From: UWMA-0277 sp965183885
GTDB lineage: Bacteria > Bacteroidota > Bacteroidia > Flavobacteriales > BACL11
Direction: 5' to 3'
Length of the DNA stretch: 64,000 nt
Assembly (NCBI GenBank): GCA_965183885.1
Contig: OZ238992.1
Span: 744,001-808,000 of the forward strand
Shown here: in pieces, positions 1 through 8,864 of the stretch
Layout: each line of letters begins with the position of its first letter
Numbering within the stretch: the first letter of the stretch is position 1
Notes under the pieces: model-generated
Databases searched by the model: none
What the model was told of the DNA's origin: nothing
What the model saw: only the letters and a program-made list of their open reading frames with translations
Translations under genes and position numbers: made by a program

Positions 1-520
1 TGTTTATTGAATATCCTACTTGAGCATAAGTGTTATTAAGATAACCTCTTAAAAACGGACCTATTACTGATGATGTTAATGCTTGGTCCCCAGAAGAAAA
101 AGAATTGAACGCTAATGAGACACCTAAAATAACATCTTTTGTAAGAAAGCCTCCAACAGATGCTAGTAATGCAATACTAGTTGAAGAATGAAAATTCTCA
201 TTCTCCTGACCGCTCTCATACATAAAAGTTGATGCTCCACTAAGTAATATTTTTTTAGCCTTAGGTTTACTAGTACTTTTAATTGAAAATACTTCCTTGT
301 CTCCATTAGAATATTTAATCAAAAATATATCCTCTTTTAGTTTAGTATAAATAGGGCCATCTTGATTACTATAAACCTTATACTTAATAGCTTCTTCATT
401 AACTTCAAGTACCTTAGCACTAATCTCTTCCCCATCTTTTAACAGGATAATATCATGTAAAAGGCCCTGCCCAAGTCCAATCATTGGCAAACAAAACAAT
501 ATAAGTAATAGTTTTTTCAT
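1..520 (-). CDS. Partial secreted/outer-membrane protein, function unknown (3' end outside window)
   Basis: An open frame starts at an ATG (complement of 518-520) and runs off the left edge, giving about 173 residues. The N-terminus MKKLLLILFCLPMIGLGQG is a clear Sec signal peptide. The next stretch, roughly residues 25-75, has alternating hydrophobic and charged residues with LKDGEEISAKVLEV followed by KYSNGDKEVF, a pattern common at the start of Bacteroidota porin-like proteins. The visible end (GVSLAFNSFSSG, then RGYLNNTYAQVGYS) looks like amphipathic beta-barrel strands. I infer an outer-membrane barrel of unknown ligand; the C-terminal half would be needed to name a family. Confidence 0.6.
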   Translation of the reverse strand, partial: MKKLLLILFCLPMIGLGQGLLHDIILLKDGEEISAKVLEVNEEAIKYKVYSNQDGPIYTKLKEDIFLIKYSNGDKEVFSIKSTSKPKAKKILLSGASTFMYESGQENENFHSSTSIALLASVGGFLTKDVILGVSLAFNSFSSGDQALTSSVIGPFLRGYLNNTYAQVGYSIN

Positions 521-582
521 AATTTTTATTTTTTTCAAACTTAACAAAAAATACTTAGTAAAACAATGATAATTGTGTGGTG

Positions 583-615
583 CAATAAGAAAACCACCCT
601 ATTTGGGTGGCTTCT
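583..615 (-). terminator. Rho-independent terminator of the OmpA-like gene
   Basis: On the minus strand CCACCC (605-610) and GGGTGG (594-599) form a 6-bp GC-rich stem with a short AT loop, followed by a T-rich run (TTTTCTTATT). It sits about 25 nt past the stop codon of the gene at 640-1638 and separates it from the next minus-strand gene. Confidence 0.8.
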
Positions 616-639
616 AATTCAATCAATTTATTAAAAAAA

Positions 640-1638
640 CTACTCTTCTAATAGCTCAAACAAATCATCTAAGTTTGGTGAGAGTATCATTTCAATTCTT
701 CTATTAGCACTTCTTCCTGCTTTAGTTTTGTTAGTTGCTATTGGCACAAATTCACCTCTACCTGCTGCTGTAAGCTGCAATGGATTAAGCGCAGGGTTCT
801 TAGTTAGTACCTTTACCACATTTGTAGCTCTTAACACACTTAAATCCCAGTTGTCTTTTACTGAACTTCTTCCACTTAAAGGAATACTATCAGTATGTCC
901 TTCTACAAGTATATCTAAGCTTTCTTGGCTCGCTAAAGCTGTAGCTAATTTATTTAATGCAGCAACTCCCCCAGTATTTACAACATACTTACCTGAAGCA
1001 AATAACAAATCTTCTTCCAAAGAAATATATACTTTTCCATTACGCTGCTCAATAGTTAAGCCCTCTCCTTCAAGTCCAATTAAGGCTTTAGAGATACTCT
1101 GCTTTAAAGCTGTAACCATAGAGTCTTTTTTATTGATAATCATTTCCAATTCCGTAACCCTAACTGATCTGGCATCTAACTCCTCTTGTGCTAATTTTAA
1201 TTCCTCCTCCTTTGCATCTAAAGAGTTTGAAAGCTTATTTAACTCATCTTCTTTTGAAAAAAGCTCAGCTTGTGCTTGTTCTAACTGTTCTAATAATTTC
1301 TTAGTTTCCTTTGCTTTATCAGCCATATACCTACTATTTTTAGAAATCAATAGGTCATAAGCTGTATTTAATTCATCATGCTTGTTTTGCAAAATTTCTA
1401 ATGCCTTACCATTTTGTACTGAATCATTCCTTAGCACTGAAATTTGTGCTTCTAAATCTGCAATAGTTCCTTCCTTCTCTTCCAACTCTCCACTTAAGGC
1501 TAAAACCTTTTTTTCTTGTAGGCTAAGGGCACTTTTTGTTAACTCTTGTTCTGTTAATAGTGCATTATGTATTTTAGGAGTAACACAAGAACTAAGTACT
1601 AGTAATACTGCACTAAAATAGAGGATTGATTTTTGCAT
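640..1638 (-). CDS. OmpA-family peptidoglycan-binding lipoprotein with long coiled coil
   Basis: This 332-residue protein probably tethers the outer membrane to peptidoglycan. I chose the ATG at 1638 rather than an upstream in-frame one because MQKSILYFSAVLLVLSSC is a lipoprotein signal with its lipobox cysteine at residue 18. Residues about 30-190 are a heptad-rich, Glu/Lys/Leu coiled coil. The C-terminal 120 residues are an OmpA domain: LLFASGKYVVNTGG, then VEGHTDSIPLSG, then LSVLRATNVVKVL and AAGRGEFVP..N.T..GR..NRRIEM, which carry the usual peptidoglycan-contacting Asp and Arg positions. It ends in an acidic tail. It is a single-gene transcript, with a promoter at 1662-1693 and a terminator at 583-615. 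The family call is firm; its partner is unknown. Confidence 0.9.
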   Translation of the reverse strand: MQKSILYFSAVLLVLSSCVTPKIHNALLTEQELTKSALSLQEKKVLALSGELEEKEGTIADLEAQISVLRNDSVQNGKALEILQNKHDELNTAYDLLISKNSRYMADKAKETKKLLEQLEQAQAELFSKEDELNKLSNSLDAKEEELKLAQEELDARSVRVTELEMIINKKDSMVTALKQSISKALIGLEGEGLTIEQRNGKVYISLEEDLLFASGKYVVNTGGVAALNKLATALASQESLDILVEGHTDSIPLSGRSSVKDNWDLSVLRATNVVKVLTKNPALNPLQLTAAGRGEFVPIATNKTKAGRSANRRIEMILSPNLDDLFELLEE

Positions 1639-1661
1639 AATTATAATTATTTTATTCTTCT

Positions 1662-1693
1662 CAAAATTACAAAGGAAGTAAAGGGAAACCCAA
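1662..1693 (-). promoter_or_regulatory. Bacteroidota-type promoter for the OmpA-like gene
   Basis: On the minus strand a TAATTTTG box (1662-1669) matches the TAnnTTTG -7 consensus. A TTG (1691-1693) lies 21 nt upstream, inside the usual 17-23 nt spacing for the -33 element. The predicted leader is about 19 nt. Confidence 0.65.
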
Positions 1694-1779
1694 AATAAAA
1701 ACAATACTTTTCAACAGCAAAATATTAAAATTAATAATTCCTTAATATCCTCTTAACCTAAAGTAACTGCTACAGCTTT

Positions 1780-1787
1780 TATTTTTG
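1780..1787 (+). promoter_or_regulatory. Putative -7 box (TATTTTTG) for the small frameshifted gene
   Basis: TATTTTTG matches TAnnTTTG and lies 23 nt before the ATG at 1811. No convincing -33 TTG is seen at normal spacing. Confidence 0.45.
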
Positions 1788-1810
1788 TATAAAAATTAAA
1801 AGAAAATAAA

Positions 1811-2054
1811 ATGTACTGGAAAGAAAGACTAGACAAAATGATTGCAAAGGGCAATTATAAAAAAGACAACAGTTGGCAAGCATTAAAAGGTGAAACTGCT
1901 TTTATATTACTGCATAACAAGAATAAAAAAAAACGGAGTTATCACCGCTGTAAATGACACCTATTTACTAATTAATGAATTCAAAAACAAAGACAATATC
2001 CCAACTAAATTATACCGAAATGAGATACAACTAATTGATCCTTTTCTGAATTAA
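1811..2054 (+). pseudogene. Small hypothetical gene broken by a frameshift in a run of nine A
   Basis: From the ATG at 1811 the frame reads MYWKERLDKMIAKGNYKKDN and continues to about residue 40. A run of nine A (1925-1933) then takes translation out of frame to a stop after 48 codons. Removing one A restores an open frame through 2054, including GVITAVNDTYLLINEFKNKD and ending IDPFLN, for about 80 residues in total. Both halves have coding-like composition and join smoothly, so this is one gene with an indel. It could be a real mutation, a slippage site or a sequencing error. There is no signal peptide or membrane segment. I do not recognise the family. Confidence 0.6.
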
Positions 2055-2105
2055 AAATGGAATAATAAATCACCTTACAAAGGAGACTTCTACTTATATA
2101 GAAAA

Positions 2106-2582
2106 CTAATATTCAATACCAAAATAAGGGTCAGAAGGTGGCGGTGGAGGTGGTGGAGTATGTTGTTCTTTATTAGCCCAAAAACCTTTAATCCAAAAAT
2201 AACCACCAGTTGGAGTTAATTCCCAGAACCCAGGTACCCAATGATAACCTCTTCTTTTTCTAACCCACCTTCCATCTCTCCAAATATAATTATTATAATA
2301 AGTATTCCACTCCCAATACCCCTCTAACCAAACATAATTATTTCTTGTGTAATTTGGACGGTGAGTTACAACTCTAGGTCGAGCTGGACGGTGAGTTACA
2401 ACCCTATTCCTATTTGTTCTTACTTGTGTACCATGCCTATTAACATGTTTTTTCTTCACCTTTACTGTTTTAGTAGTTCTATAATTATCTTTTGTCTTTA
2501 CTACTACCTGCGCATCAGCATTAATTGGAAGAAATATTGCAAGTCCGAAAATTAAAATTGAACTAAAAATTATTTTTTTCAT
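2106..2582 (-). CDS. Secreted WxxGxW-repeat protein
   Basis: This is a 158-residue protein with a signal peptide (MKKIIFSSILIFGLAIFLPINADAQ). A basic, Arg/His-rich stretch (about residues 30-80) contains VVTHRP twice. Four WxxGxW motifs follow: WLEGYW, WRDGRW, WVPGFW and WIKGFW. This is the repeat of the small WXXGXW/YXWGXW family, periplasmic or envelope proteins of unknown function in many Gram-negative bacteria. The tail has seven consecutive prolines before a C-terminal YFGIEY. It is monocistronic, divergent from the DUF502 gene at 2643 with 60 bp between the two starts. The family is clear; the function is unknown. Confidence 0.75.
   Translation of the reverse strand: MKKIIFSSILIFGLAIFLPINADAQVVVKTKDNYRTTKTVKVKKKHVNRHGTQVRTNRNRVVTHRPARPRVVTHRPNYTRNNYVWLEGYWEWNTYYNNYIWRDGRWVRKRRGYHWVPGFWELTPTGGYFWIKGFWANKEQHTPPPPPPPSDPYFGIEY
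2355..2402. repeat. 18-bp direct repeat, period 30, inside the WxxGxW gene
   Basis: TGGACGGTGAGTTACAAC occurs at 2355-2372 and again at 2385-2402. It encodes the duplicated VVTHRP segment on the minus strand, so it is an in-frame 10-codon internal duplication. Confidence 0.8.
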
Positions 2583-2642
2583 GGCTATTATTTTTAAGAT
2601 GTTTACTTTTATGACTTAAAAGAATTAATAAAGTTTAAAGAT

Positions 2643-3194
2643 ATGAAAAAAATAATAAATTATTTCCTGCAAGGTTTACTTTATATTGTTCCTCTAGCAG
2701 GAACCCTTTATGTAGTCTACTGGACCTTTATTAAAATTGATGGAATTCTCCCTTTTCAGTTTCCAGGATTAGGCTTAATTGTCATTATTTTACTTATCAC
2801 CTTAATTGGTTTTATAGGCTCTGCAATTATTGCTAGCCCTATTAATGCTTTTTTTCAAAGACTTTTACGAAAGACTCCTTTACTAAAAACAATTTATTCG
2901 TCAATGAAAGATTTAATGCACACTTTTGTTGGAAAAAAGAAAGGGTTTAACCAACCAGTGCTTATTAAGTTATATGAAAACTCAACAATTGAACGTATTG
3001 GTTTTATTACAAATGAGGATTTAAATACACTAAACATAAATGATGGAAAAGTATTGGTTTACTTACCACATTCTTATGCCATATCAGGGCAGCTTTTTAT
3101 TGTTGAACGTTCCTACATTACTCCTATTAACGCTTCTTCATCTGAAATAATGAAATTAATTGTTTCAGGAGGAGTAACTGAAATTGATAATTAA
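2643..3194 (+). CDS. DUF502 family inner-membrane protein
   Basis: This 183-residue protein has two N-terminal membrane helices (about residues 8-28 and 42-66). A conserved cytoplasmic-side segment, RLLRKTPLLKTIYSSMKDLM, is followed by a soluble beta-rich tail with IGFITNEDL and VYLPHSYAISGQLFIV. These features match the DUF502 family in topology and length; the family has no settled biochemical role in bacteria. The start is fixed by MKKIINYFLQGL immediately before helix 1. The stop is 31 bp before the next gene's start, so the two may be cotranscribed. Confidence 0.8.
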   Translation: MKKIINYFLQGLLYIVPLAGTLYVVYWTFIKIDGILPFQFPGLGLIVIILLITLIGFIGSAIIASPINAFFQRLLRKTPLLKTIYSSMKDLMHTFVGKKKGFNQPVLIKLYENSTIERIGFITNEDLNTLNINDGKVLVYLPHSYAISGQLFIVERSYITPINASSSEIMKLIVSGGVTEIDN

Positions 3195-3225
3195 ATTTAA
3201 CTTTACAGCTTTAAAACAAACACTT

Positions 3226-6200
3226 ATGAAAAAAATAATTTTTACATTACTTACGGTATTTCTTTACAGCAGTACTTTTGCCCAAAACCCTGGAGATACT
3301 ATTGTTGTTCAAACTTTTGACTATAGTATGACTTATGGAGATGGACCTTGGTCAAGCCATGGAAATAGAGATACAGTTGCTCATTTTCCTAATGATCCTA
3401 ATTTAACATTCGAAAAAATTATCCTTTCTTATAATATGAGATGTAAGGACAATGTAGTTAATAATGATGGTAGTGCAAATCATATTGGTTGTGGAGCTTG
3501 GGATTATTCTTGCAATACCTATATTCATGACTCTACTAGGGTTGATTCTTTACTTTCTTCACAACCTAGCCATAGTATTTCTGGCTTTAATGGAAATGCT
3601 TATGATTATACCACATCACCAGTATACAACTACTATCAATTTCAACAACAACTTACAACACTAAATACTGTAATAAATGAAGACACTACAGTAGTTGGGA
3701 GTGGAAATGACTCACTTAATTTTGTTATTGCAACAGATCAAAAAGCACACAAATCACAATTTTTATATAAAGCTGATGAATTATTAAGCTTAGGTTTAAT
3801 CAATGATTCTATTGACGCCCTTTCATTAAATGTACTTAATAGCAACCAAACTGCTAACTTTTTAAGTATAAAACTAAAACTTACTAATGATAGTGTCTTA
3901 TCAAATACTAACCCACACACTACAGGTTTTACAGAGGTTTATAACGCCAATACTACATTGACAAACGGACTTAATCGTTTTCAATTTACTACACCTTTTA
4001 ACTGGGATTCAGCTTCAAATATAATTGTTGAATTTTCATTAACTAACTCAACTACAGGAATAACTACAATGATTGCTGGTGAGCAGCAAAGTAATACAAT
4101 GGGTATTTTCTCTAATGATGCTAAACATGCAATCCTAAGTTCTGCTGAAAATGCTAATATCCCAGCTAATGCATTAAACAATATTTCTAATGAAATTACT
4201 ATTTCATTTTGGGTTAATGGTAATGCAAATGTATTGCCACAAAACACTTCTATAATTGAAGCCTTTGATTCTCTAGGAAATAGAACTTTCAATATTCACT
4301 TTCCTTGGAATAATGGCAATATATACTGGGATTGTGGAAATGATTATACTTCTTCTTACGACAGAATAGATAAAGCAGCATCACCTAGTGAATATACTAA
4401 TAGTTGGAGTCACTGGACTTTTACAAAGAATAGTACTACTGGAAATATGAAAATTTACAGAAATGGAGTATTATGGCATAGTGGAACTGGGAAGACAAGA
4501 GCTATGAGTGTTGATTTATTAATGCTTGGGAGCGCAGGAAATGGGACTTCTAATTTCTGGGACGGTGCTATCAAAGAACTTAGAGTATTTAATACTGAAC
4601 TTCCAATAAATACTATTAATGATTGGATATATAAAAGAGTTAATAACACCCACCCTAACTATACTAATTTAGTAGCTCATTATCCTTTAAATGAAGGAAT
4701 AGGAAGTACTATTAATGATAATACTCCAAACCAACAAATAGCAACATTTAATGGAAACCTTGGATGGAATTATACAAGAGGAAATAATATCAGCCAATTT
4801 TTTACTGAAACAACTTACCGCCCTAATATTAACTTCTACCAAGGAGACTATAGTTTAACACTAACCACTAGTACTGTATCAGATTCTTTAATAGCAAGCC
4901 CTAATACTATTAATGCTTATGCTATTTCTCCTAACTATGGCACATTATTAAATGATGATATTATTACTACTAGTACAAATACTTACTGGGAAGCAGTTAG
5001 TCATACTTATAACGGAAATGGGGTATTAATCTCATCTACACCTACTACTATTGATGGCACTATAAGTATTACATCTCTTCCATACTATAAACGATTCCCT
5101 ATGGCTTTCCAAATTATGTCATTTGTTACTCCTTATGGAGCAGGGCTTGATTTAGGTGTTGATGGTAAAACTTGGTATTTTGATTTAACTGATTTTGCTC
5201 CAATATTTAAAGGGAATAAAAGAATAACTATGGATGCTGGTGGACAATGGCAAGAAGATATGGATATTAAATTCCTATTTATTGTTGGTACACCTCCAAG
5301 AGATGTACTTGAAATGCAACAAATATGGAAAGTTCAATCTAAAGGTTATTCTGATATTATTGCTGATAATTCTTTTGAAGACAGAAATGTAACTCTTAAT
5401 GCTAACGCAAGTGCTTATAAAGTAAGAACGGTTATTTCAGGACACGGACAAGAAGGAGAGTTTATCCCTCAAAATCATAGTATAAATATTGATGGAGGTA
5501 CACCTGAGGATACTTGGCAAGTATGGACAGAATGTTCTGAAAACCCTATTTACCCACAAGGAGGAACTTGGATTTATGATAGAGCAGGATGGTGTCCAGG
5601 ACAAGCCACTGATATTCAAGAAACAGATATTACTCCTTTTACTACTCCAGGACAAACACATAATATTGATTATACAGTACTAAGTGGAAGTGGGACTTCA
5701 AATTATTGGGTATCATCACAATTAGTAAGTTATGGAGCTCCTAATTTTAGCCTTGATGCTGCTGTTGTTGATATATTATCTCCAACAAATAAAATAAACT
5801 ATAAACGTACAAACCCTATTTGTTCAAGACCAGAGATTATTATTCAAAATACTGGAAGTACTGCGCTTACTTCTTTAACTATTGAATACTGGATTAATAA
5901 TGCAGCTACAAAAGAAACTTATACTTGGAACGGAAACCTTAATTTTCTTGAAAAAGAAACAATACAATTACCTGATCCTGCATCATTATGGAATGCTATG
6001 AGTATAACAAATAACACTTTCCACGTTGAAATTTCAGCTCCTAATAACGGTAGTGACTCTTATATTCATAATAACTATATTAGTTCTACTTTTGAGCCTG
6101 CACCTACCTACCCAAATACATTTGCATTATGGGTTCAGACAAATTCAGGAGTTACAAATACCTTTACACAAGTATCTGAAACTTCTTGGGAATTTTTTAA

Positions 6201-6714
6201 TAATCAAGGAGCTTCAATATTAGCTAGCGGAAACTTAATTTCTAACTCACAATATCGTGACACTTTAACTTTTAATGATGGATGTTATACTTTTAAAGTG
6301 ACTGATACTGATGATGATGGAATTGATTTTTGGGCTAACAATGATGGTGGTGGTATGATTAGATTTAGAGAGATTGGTGCTTCATGGATAAAAACATTTG
6401 AAGGTGACTTTGGAAGGTCTATCTACCACCAATTTAGAGCAGAAACTGTAAGTAGTACTTTTAACCAAGATCAAATCAATTGGAATATTCATCCTAACCC
6501 AACAAAAAATGAAATTACAATAAATGGGTTAATTACTGAAGATACTAAAATTACTCTTGTCAATAACCTAGGAAAAACAGTTCAGGTGTTAGAGATTAAT
6601 AAAACAGGCTTGCAAACTCAAATAATGAATTTAAGTAACTTAAGCAATGGTGTTTATTTTATCAAAATATCAAATGCTAAAGAATCAATTACTAAAAAGA
6701 TTGTGAAAATTTAA
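3226..6714 (+). CDS. Secreted PNGase F-like peptide-N-glycosidase with LamG insert and T9SS sorting domain
   Basis: This 1162-residue protein probably removes N-glycans from glycoproteins outside the cell. The start at 3226 gives a good signal peptide (MKKIIFTLLTVFLYSSTFAQ); an upstream in-frame ATG overlaps the previous gene and is rejected. Residues 20-130 resemble the first half of the PNGase F N-terminal domain, with GCGAWDYSC placing Asp93 at the catalytic-Asp position. A LamG/concanavalin-like domain fills about 310-455. The PNGase fold resumes with WYFDLTDF and FIVGTPPRD (about 655-690). Its C-terminal domain has GHGQEGEF (Glu745 at the second catalytic position), then CSENP and DRAGWCPG (to about 792). 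The last 75 residues, starting near HPNPTKNEITING, are a T9SS sorting domain. The residue equivalent to a third active-site Glu appears to be Asp670. The activity is inferred. Confidence 0.8.
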   Translation: MKKIIFTLLTVFLYSSTFAQNPGDTIVVQTFDYSMTYGDGPWSSHGNRDTVAHFPNDPNLTFEKIILSYNMRCKDNVVNNDGSANHIGCGAWDYSCNTYIHDSTRVDSLLSSQPSHSISGFNGNAYDYTTSPVYNYYQFQQQLTTLNTVINEDTTVVGSGNDSLNFVIATDQKAHKSQFLYKADELLSLGLINDSIDALSLNVLNSNQTANFLSIKLKLTNDSVLSNTNPHTTGFTEVYNANTTLTNGLNRFQFTTPFNWDSASNIIVEFSLTNSTTGITTMIAGEQQSNTMGIFSNDAKHAILSSAENANIPANALNNISNEITISFWVNGNANVLPQNTSIIEAFDSLGNRTFNIHFPWNNGNIYWDCGNDYTSSYDRIDKAASPSEYTNSWSHWTFTKNSTTGNMKIYRNGVLWHSGTGKTRAMSVDLLMLGSAGNGTSNFWDGAIKELRVFNTELPINTINDWIYKRVNNTHPNYTNLVAHYPLNEGIGSTINDNTPNQQIATFNGNLGWNYTRGNNISQFFTETTYRPNINFYQGDYSLTLTTSTVSDSLIASPNTINAYAISPNYGTLLNDDIITTSTNTYWEAVSHTYNGNGVLISSTPTTIDGTISITSLPYYKRFPMAFQIMSFVTPYGAGLDLGVDGKTWYFDLTDFAPIFKGNKRITMDAGGQWQEDMDIKFLFIVGTPPRDVLEMQQIWKVQSKGYSDIIADNSFEDRNVTLNANASAYKVRTVISGHGQEGEFIPQNHSINIDGGTPEDTWQVWTECSENPIYPQGGTWIYDRAGWCPGQATDIQETDITPFTTPGQTHNIDYTVLSGSGTSNYWVSSQLVSYGAPNFSLDAAVVDILSPTNKINYKRTNPICSRPEIIIQNTGSTALTSLTIEYWINNAATKETYTWNGNLNFLEKETIQLPDPASLWNAMSITNNTFHVEISAPNNGSDSYIHNNYISSTFEPAPTYPNTFALWVQTNSGVTNTFTQVSETSWEFFNNQGASILASGNLISNSQYRDTLTFNDGCYTFKVTDTDDDGIDFWANNDGGGMIRFREIGASWIKTFEGDFGRSIYHQFRAETVSSTFNQDQINWNIHPNPTKNEITINGLITEDTKITLVNNLGKTVQVLEINKTGLQTQIMNLSNLSNGVYFIKISNAKESITKKIVKI

Positions 6715-6716
6715 GA

Positions 6717-8630
6717 ATGCAATATTGCAATAGTTTAACCCAGTTTTCTCGTTTTAAAACAAGAGTAGTAAAAGTTGGATCCCTAGCAATTGGAGGCAAC
6801 AACCCTATTCGCATACAATCAATGACTACAACAGATACTATGGATACCATAGCAACTGTTGAAGAGTCAATACGAATGATAGAGGCAGGTTGTGAATTGA
6901 TACGTATTACTGCTCCAAGTAAAAAAGAAGCTCATAATCTTCAGAACATAAAGGATGAACTCCTAAAAAGAGGGTACAACACTCCCCTTGTGGCTGATAT
7001 ACACTACACTCCTAATGCTGCTGAAATTGCAGCAACTATAGTAGAGAAAGTGCGCATAAATCCTGGAAATTATGCCGATAAAAAGAAGTTTGAGGAGATT
7101 GAATATACTGATGCTACCTATAATGAAGAACTACTAAGAATAAAAGAGAAATTTACTCCTCTTGTATTACTATGCAAACAACATGGTACTGCTATGCGAA
7201 TTGGGACAAATCATGGCTCCTTATCAGATAGAATTTTAAGTAGATACGGTGACACTCCAAAAGGAATGGTAGAATCAGCAATGGAGTTTCTTCGTATTTG
7301 TAGAGATGAAGATTTTCATGAGATTATACTTTCAATGAAAGCATCAAACACTAGAGTGATGGTACAAGCCTATCGCTTATTAGTTGCTGAGATGATAAGA
7401 GAAGGTATGAATTACCCACTTCACCTAGGAGTTACAGAAGCTGGTGAAGGAGAAGATGGAAGAATAAAATCAGCTGTAGGAATTGGGACACTATTAGCAG
7501 ATGGGTTAGGAGATACTATAAGAGTATCATTAACTGAAGCACCAGAATTTGAGATTCCTGTAGCAAAACAATTACTTACTCATTTTGATGGGCTTCAAGA
7601 ACATGAAAGTATTAATGCTATAAATCAAAACCCCCTCCACTCTTTTGATTATGTAAAAAGACCAACTGAACAAGTAGTAAATATTGGAGGAAAAAGTGTT
7701 CCAGTAGTTATGGCTGATTTCTGTTTAAAAAAGAAAATTACTCCAGCATCCTTATTTGCTTTAGGTTATAATTATTCAGTTCCTTTAGATAAATGGCATA
7801 TCTCAGATATGGCGGCAGACTATGTATTTGTTGGCAATCATGATATTGATTTTGAAGTCCCAGGAACATTAGGCGTAATTTACAACTATAAAAAGTGGCT
7901 CACACATAAAAAGGGCTATCCTTTTTTAAGTATAAATGATTACCTAGATTCTAATGATATATCAGAAAAATTAAATTTTATTTATTGCTGTATTAGTGAA
8001 GTTACTCAGGAACTAATAATACAACTGAAACAAGACACTACTGCTGTTTTATTAATTGACAGCTACAATACCAATGCTACAGCTGAACAAAGAAGAATAT
8101 TTATAGAGCTAATGAATGCTGATTGTAAGACTCCAGTAGTTATTGGAAGAGCTTACGGAGATTTGTCCGAAGAACAATTACAATTATCAGCAGCAGCAGA
8201 TTTTGGGGCTTTACTGTTAGATGGTTTAGGGGATGGTATTTTTATTGCAGCCGAAAATTGTGGACCTGATAAAAATATTAATACTCTTGCTTTTGGAATA
8301 TTACAAGCTAGCCGTACTCGAATTTCTAAAACTGAATATATCTCTTGTCCATCCTGTGGAAGAACTCTCTTTGACCTTCAAGAAACTACTGCAAAAATCC
8401 GTAAAGAAACTGACCACCTTAAAGGAATTAAGATTGGAATAATGGGCTGCATTGTAAACGGACCTGGAGAAATGGCAGATGCCGATTATGGTTATGTAGG
8501 TACAGGAAAAGGAAAAATTACTTTATATAAAGAACAAACAGTAGTAGCTAAAAATATTCCTGAACAAGAAGCTGTACACGAGCTTATTACACTTATTAAA
8601 AAACATGGAGACTGGGTAGAAAAGAAATAA
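6717..8630 (+). CDS. ispG: 4-hydroxy-3-methylbut-2-enyl diphosphate synthase, long three-domain form
   Basis: IspG reduces MEcPP to HMBPP in the MEP isoprenoid pathway in the cytoplasm, using a [4Fe-4S] cluster. The 637-residue length, compared with about 370 in E. coli, matches the plant/Bacteroidota form with an extra domain between the TIM barrel and the Fe-S domain. The N-terminal barrel begins with PIRIQSMTTTDTMDT. The cluster ligands Cys544, Cys547 and Cys578 with Glu585 (ISCPSCGRTL, then GCIVNGPGE) keep almost the same spacing as in the short enzyme. The gene starts 2 bp after the stop of the PNGase-like gene, so they probably share a transcript despite having no functional link. Confidence 0.97.
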   Translation: MQYCNSLTQFSRFKTRVVKVGSLAIGGNNPIRIQSMTTTDTMDTIATVEESIRMIEAGCELIRITAPSKKEAHNLQNIKDELLKRGYNTPLVADIHYTPNAAEIAATIVEKVRINPGNYADKKKFEEIEYTDATYNEELLRIKEKFTPLVLLCKQHGTAMRIGTNHGSLSDRILSRYGDTPKGMVESAMEFLRICRDEDFHEIILSMKASNTRVMVQAYRLLVAEMIREGMNYPLHLGVTEAGEGEDGRIKSAVGIGTLLADGLGDTIRVSLTEAPEFEIPVAKQLLTHFDGLQEHESINAINQNPLHSFDYVKRPTEQVVNIGGKSVPVVMADFCLKKKITPASLFALGYNYSVPLDKWHISDMAADYVFVGNHDIDFEVPGTLGVIYNYKKWLTHKKGYPFLSINDYLDSNDISEKLNFIYCCISEVTQELIIQLKQDTTAVLLIDSYNTNATAEQRRIFIELMNADCKTPVVIGRAYGDLSEEQLQLSAAADFGALLLDGLGDGIFIAAENCGPDKNINTLAFGILQASRTRISKTEYISCPSCGRTLFDLQETTAKIRKETDHLKGIKIGIMGCIVNGPGEMADADYGYVGTGKGKITLYKEQTVVAKNIPEQEAVHELITLIKKHGDWVEKK

Positions 8631-8786
8631 TTAAAAGATTAAAACCAATCCTTTAACACTATAAAACCAATATCTCCTAACTATTATCAATTCTAAATTT
8701 CATTAAAATTGATTAAAATATTTTAACTGTCACTCTAGAAAATATACATTTTAGTACTTTGCTTTACATAGTACTATATTTTTTTA

Positions 8787-8794
8787 TACATTTG
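8787..8794 (+). promoter_or_regulatory. Putative -7 box (TACATTTG) for the exporter operon
   Basis: TACATTTG lies about 70 nt before the first exporter gene, within the 234-bp gap after ispG. A TTG at 8759-8761 is 25 nt upstream, slightly long for a -33 element. The AT-rich gap (8631-8864) shows no other gene or clear terminator. Confidence 0.5.
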
Positions 8795-8864
8795 CCGAGC
8801 AATACTTTCTTAATTAATTAAGTCCCTTGCTAAAATAAAGCCAACTCATAAACGTTGAATTTCA

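Noticed and set aside
1639..1704. Upstream ATG for the OmpA-like protein
   Set aside because: It lies upstream of the -7 box at 1662-1669 and displaces the lipoprotein signal.
2355..2402. Pair of repeats considered as a CRISPR-like array
   Set aside because: Only two copies, period 30 with a 12-bp spacer, in frame inside a coding sequence; it is a protein repeat.
3184..3225. Upstream in-frame ATG extending the PNGase-like protein by 14 residues
   Set aside because: It overlaps the preceding gene and would bury the signal peptide; the ATG at 3226 gives a clean signal sequence.
5437..5661. Antisense open frames within the PNGase-like gene and similar shadows elsewhere
   Set aside because: They lie in AT-rich codon patterns of longer genes with recognisable domains and have no promoter or homology.
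6717..8630. Long IspG considered as a fusion or assembly artefact
   Set aside because: The about 260-residue insertion is the known form in Bacteroidota, plants and others, and all cluster ligands are intact.
8631..8864. Gap before the exporter checked for tRNA or structured RNA
   Set aside because: No cloverleaf, no conserved T-loop sequence and no strong hairpin; only a promoter box is supported.
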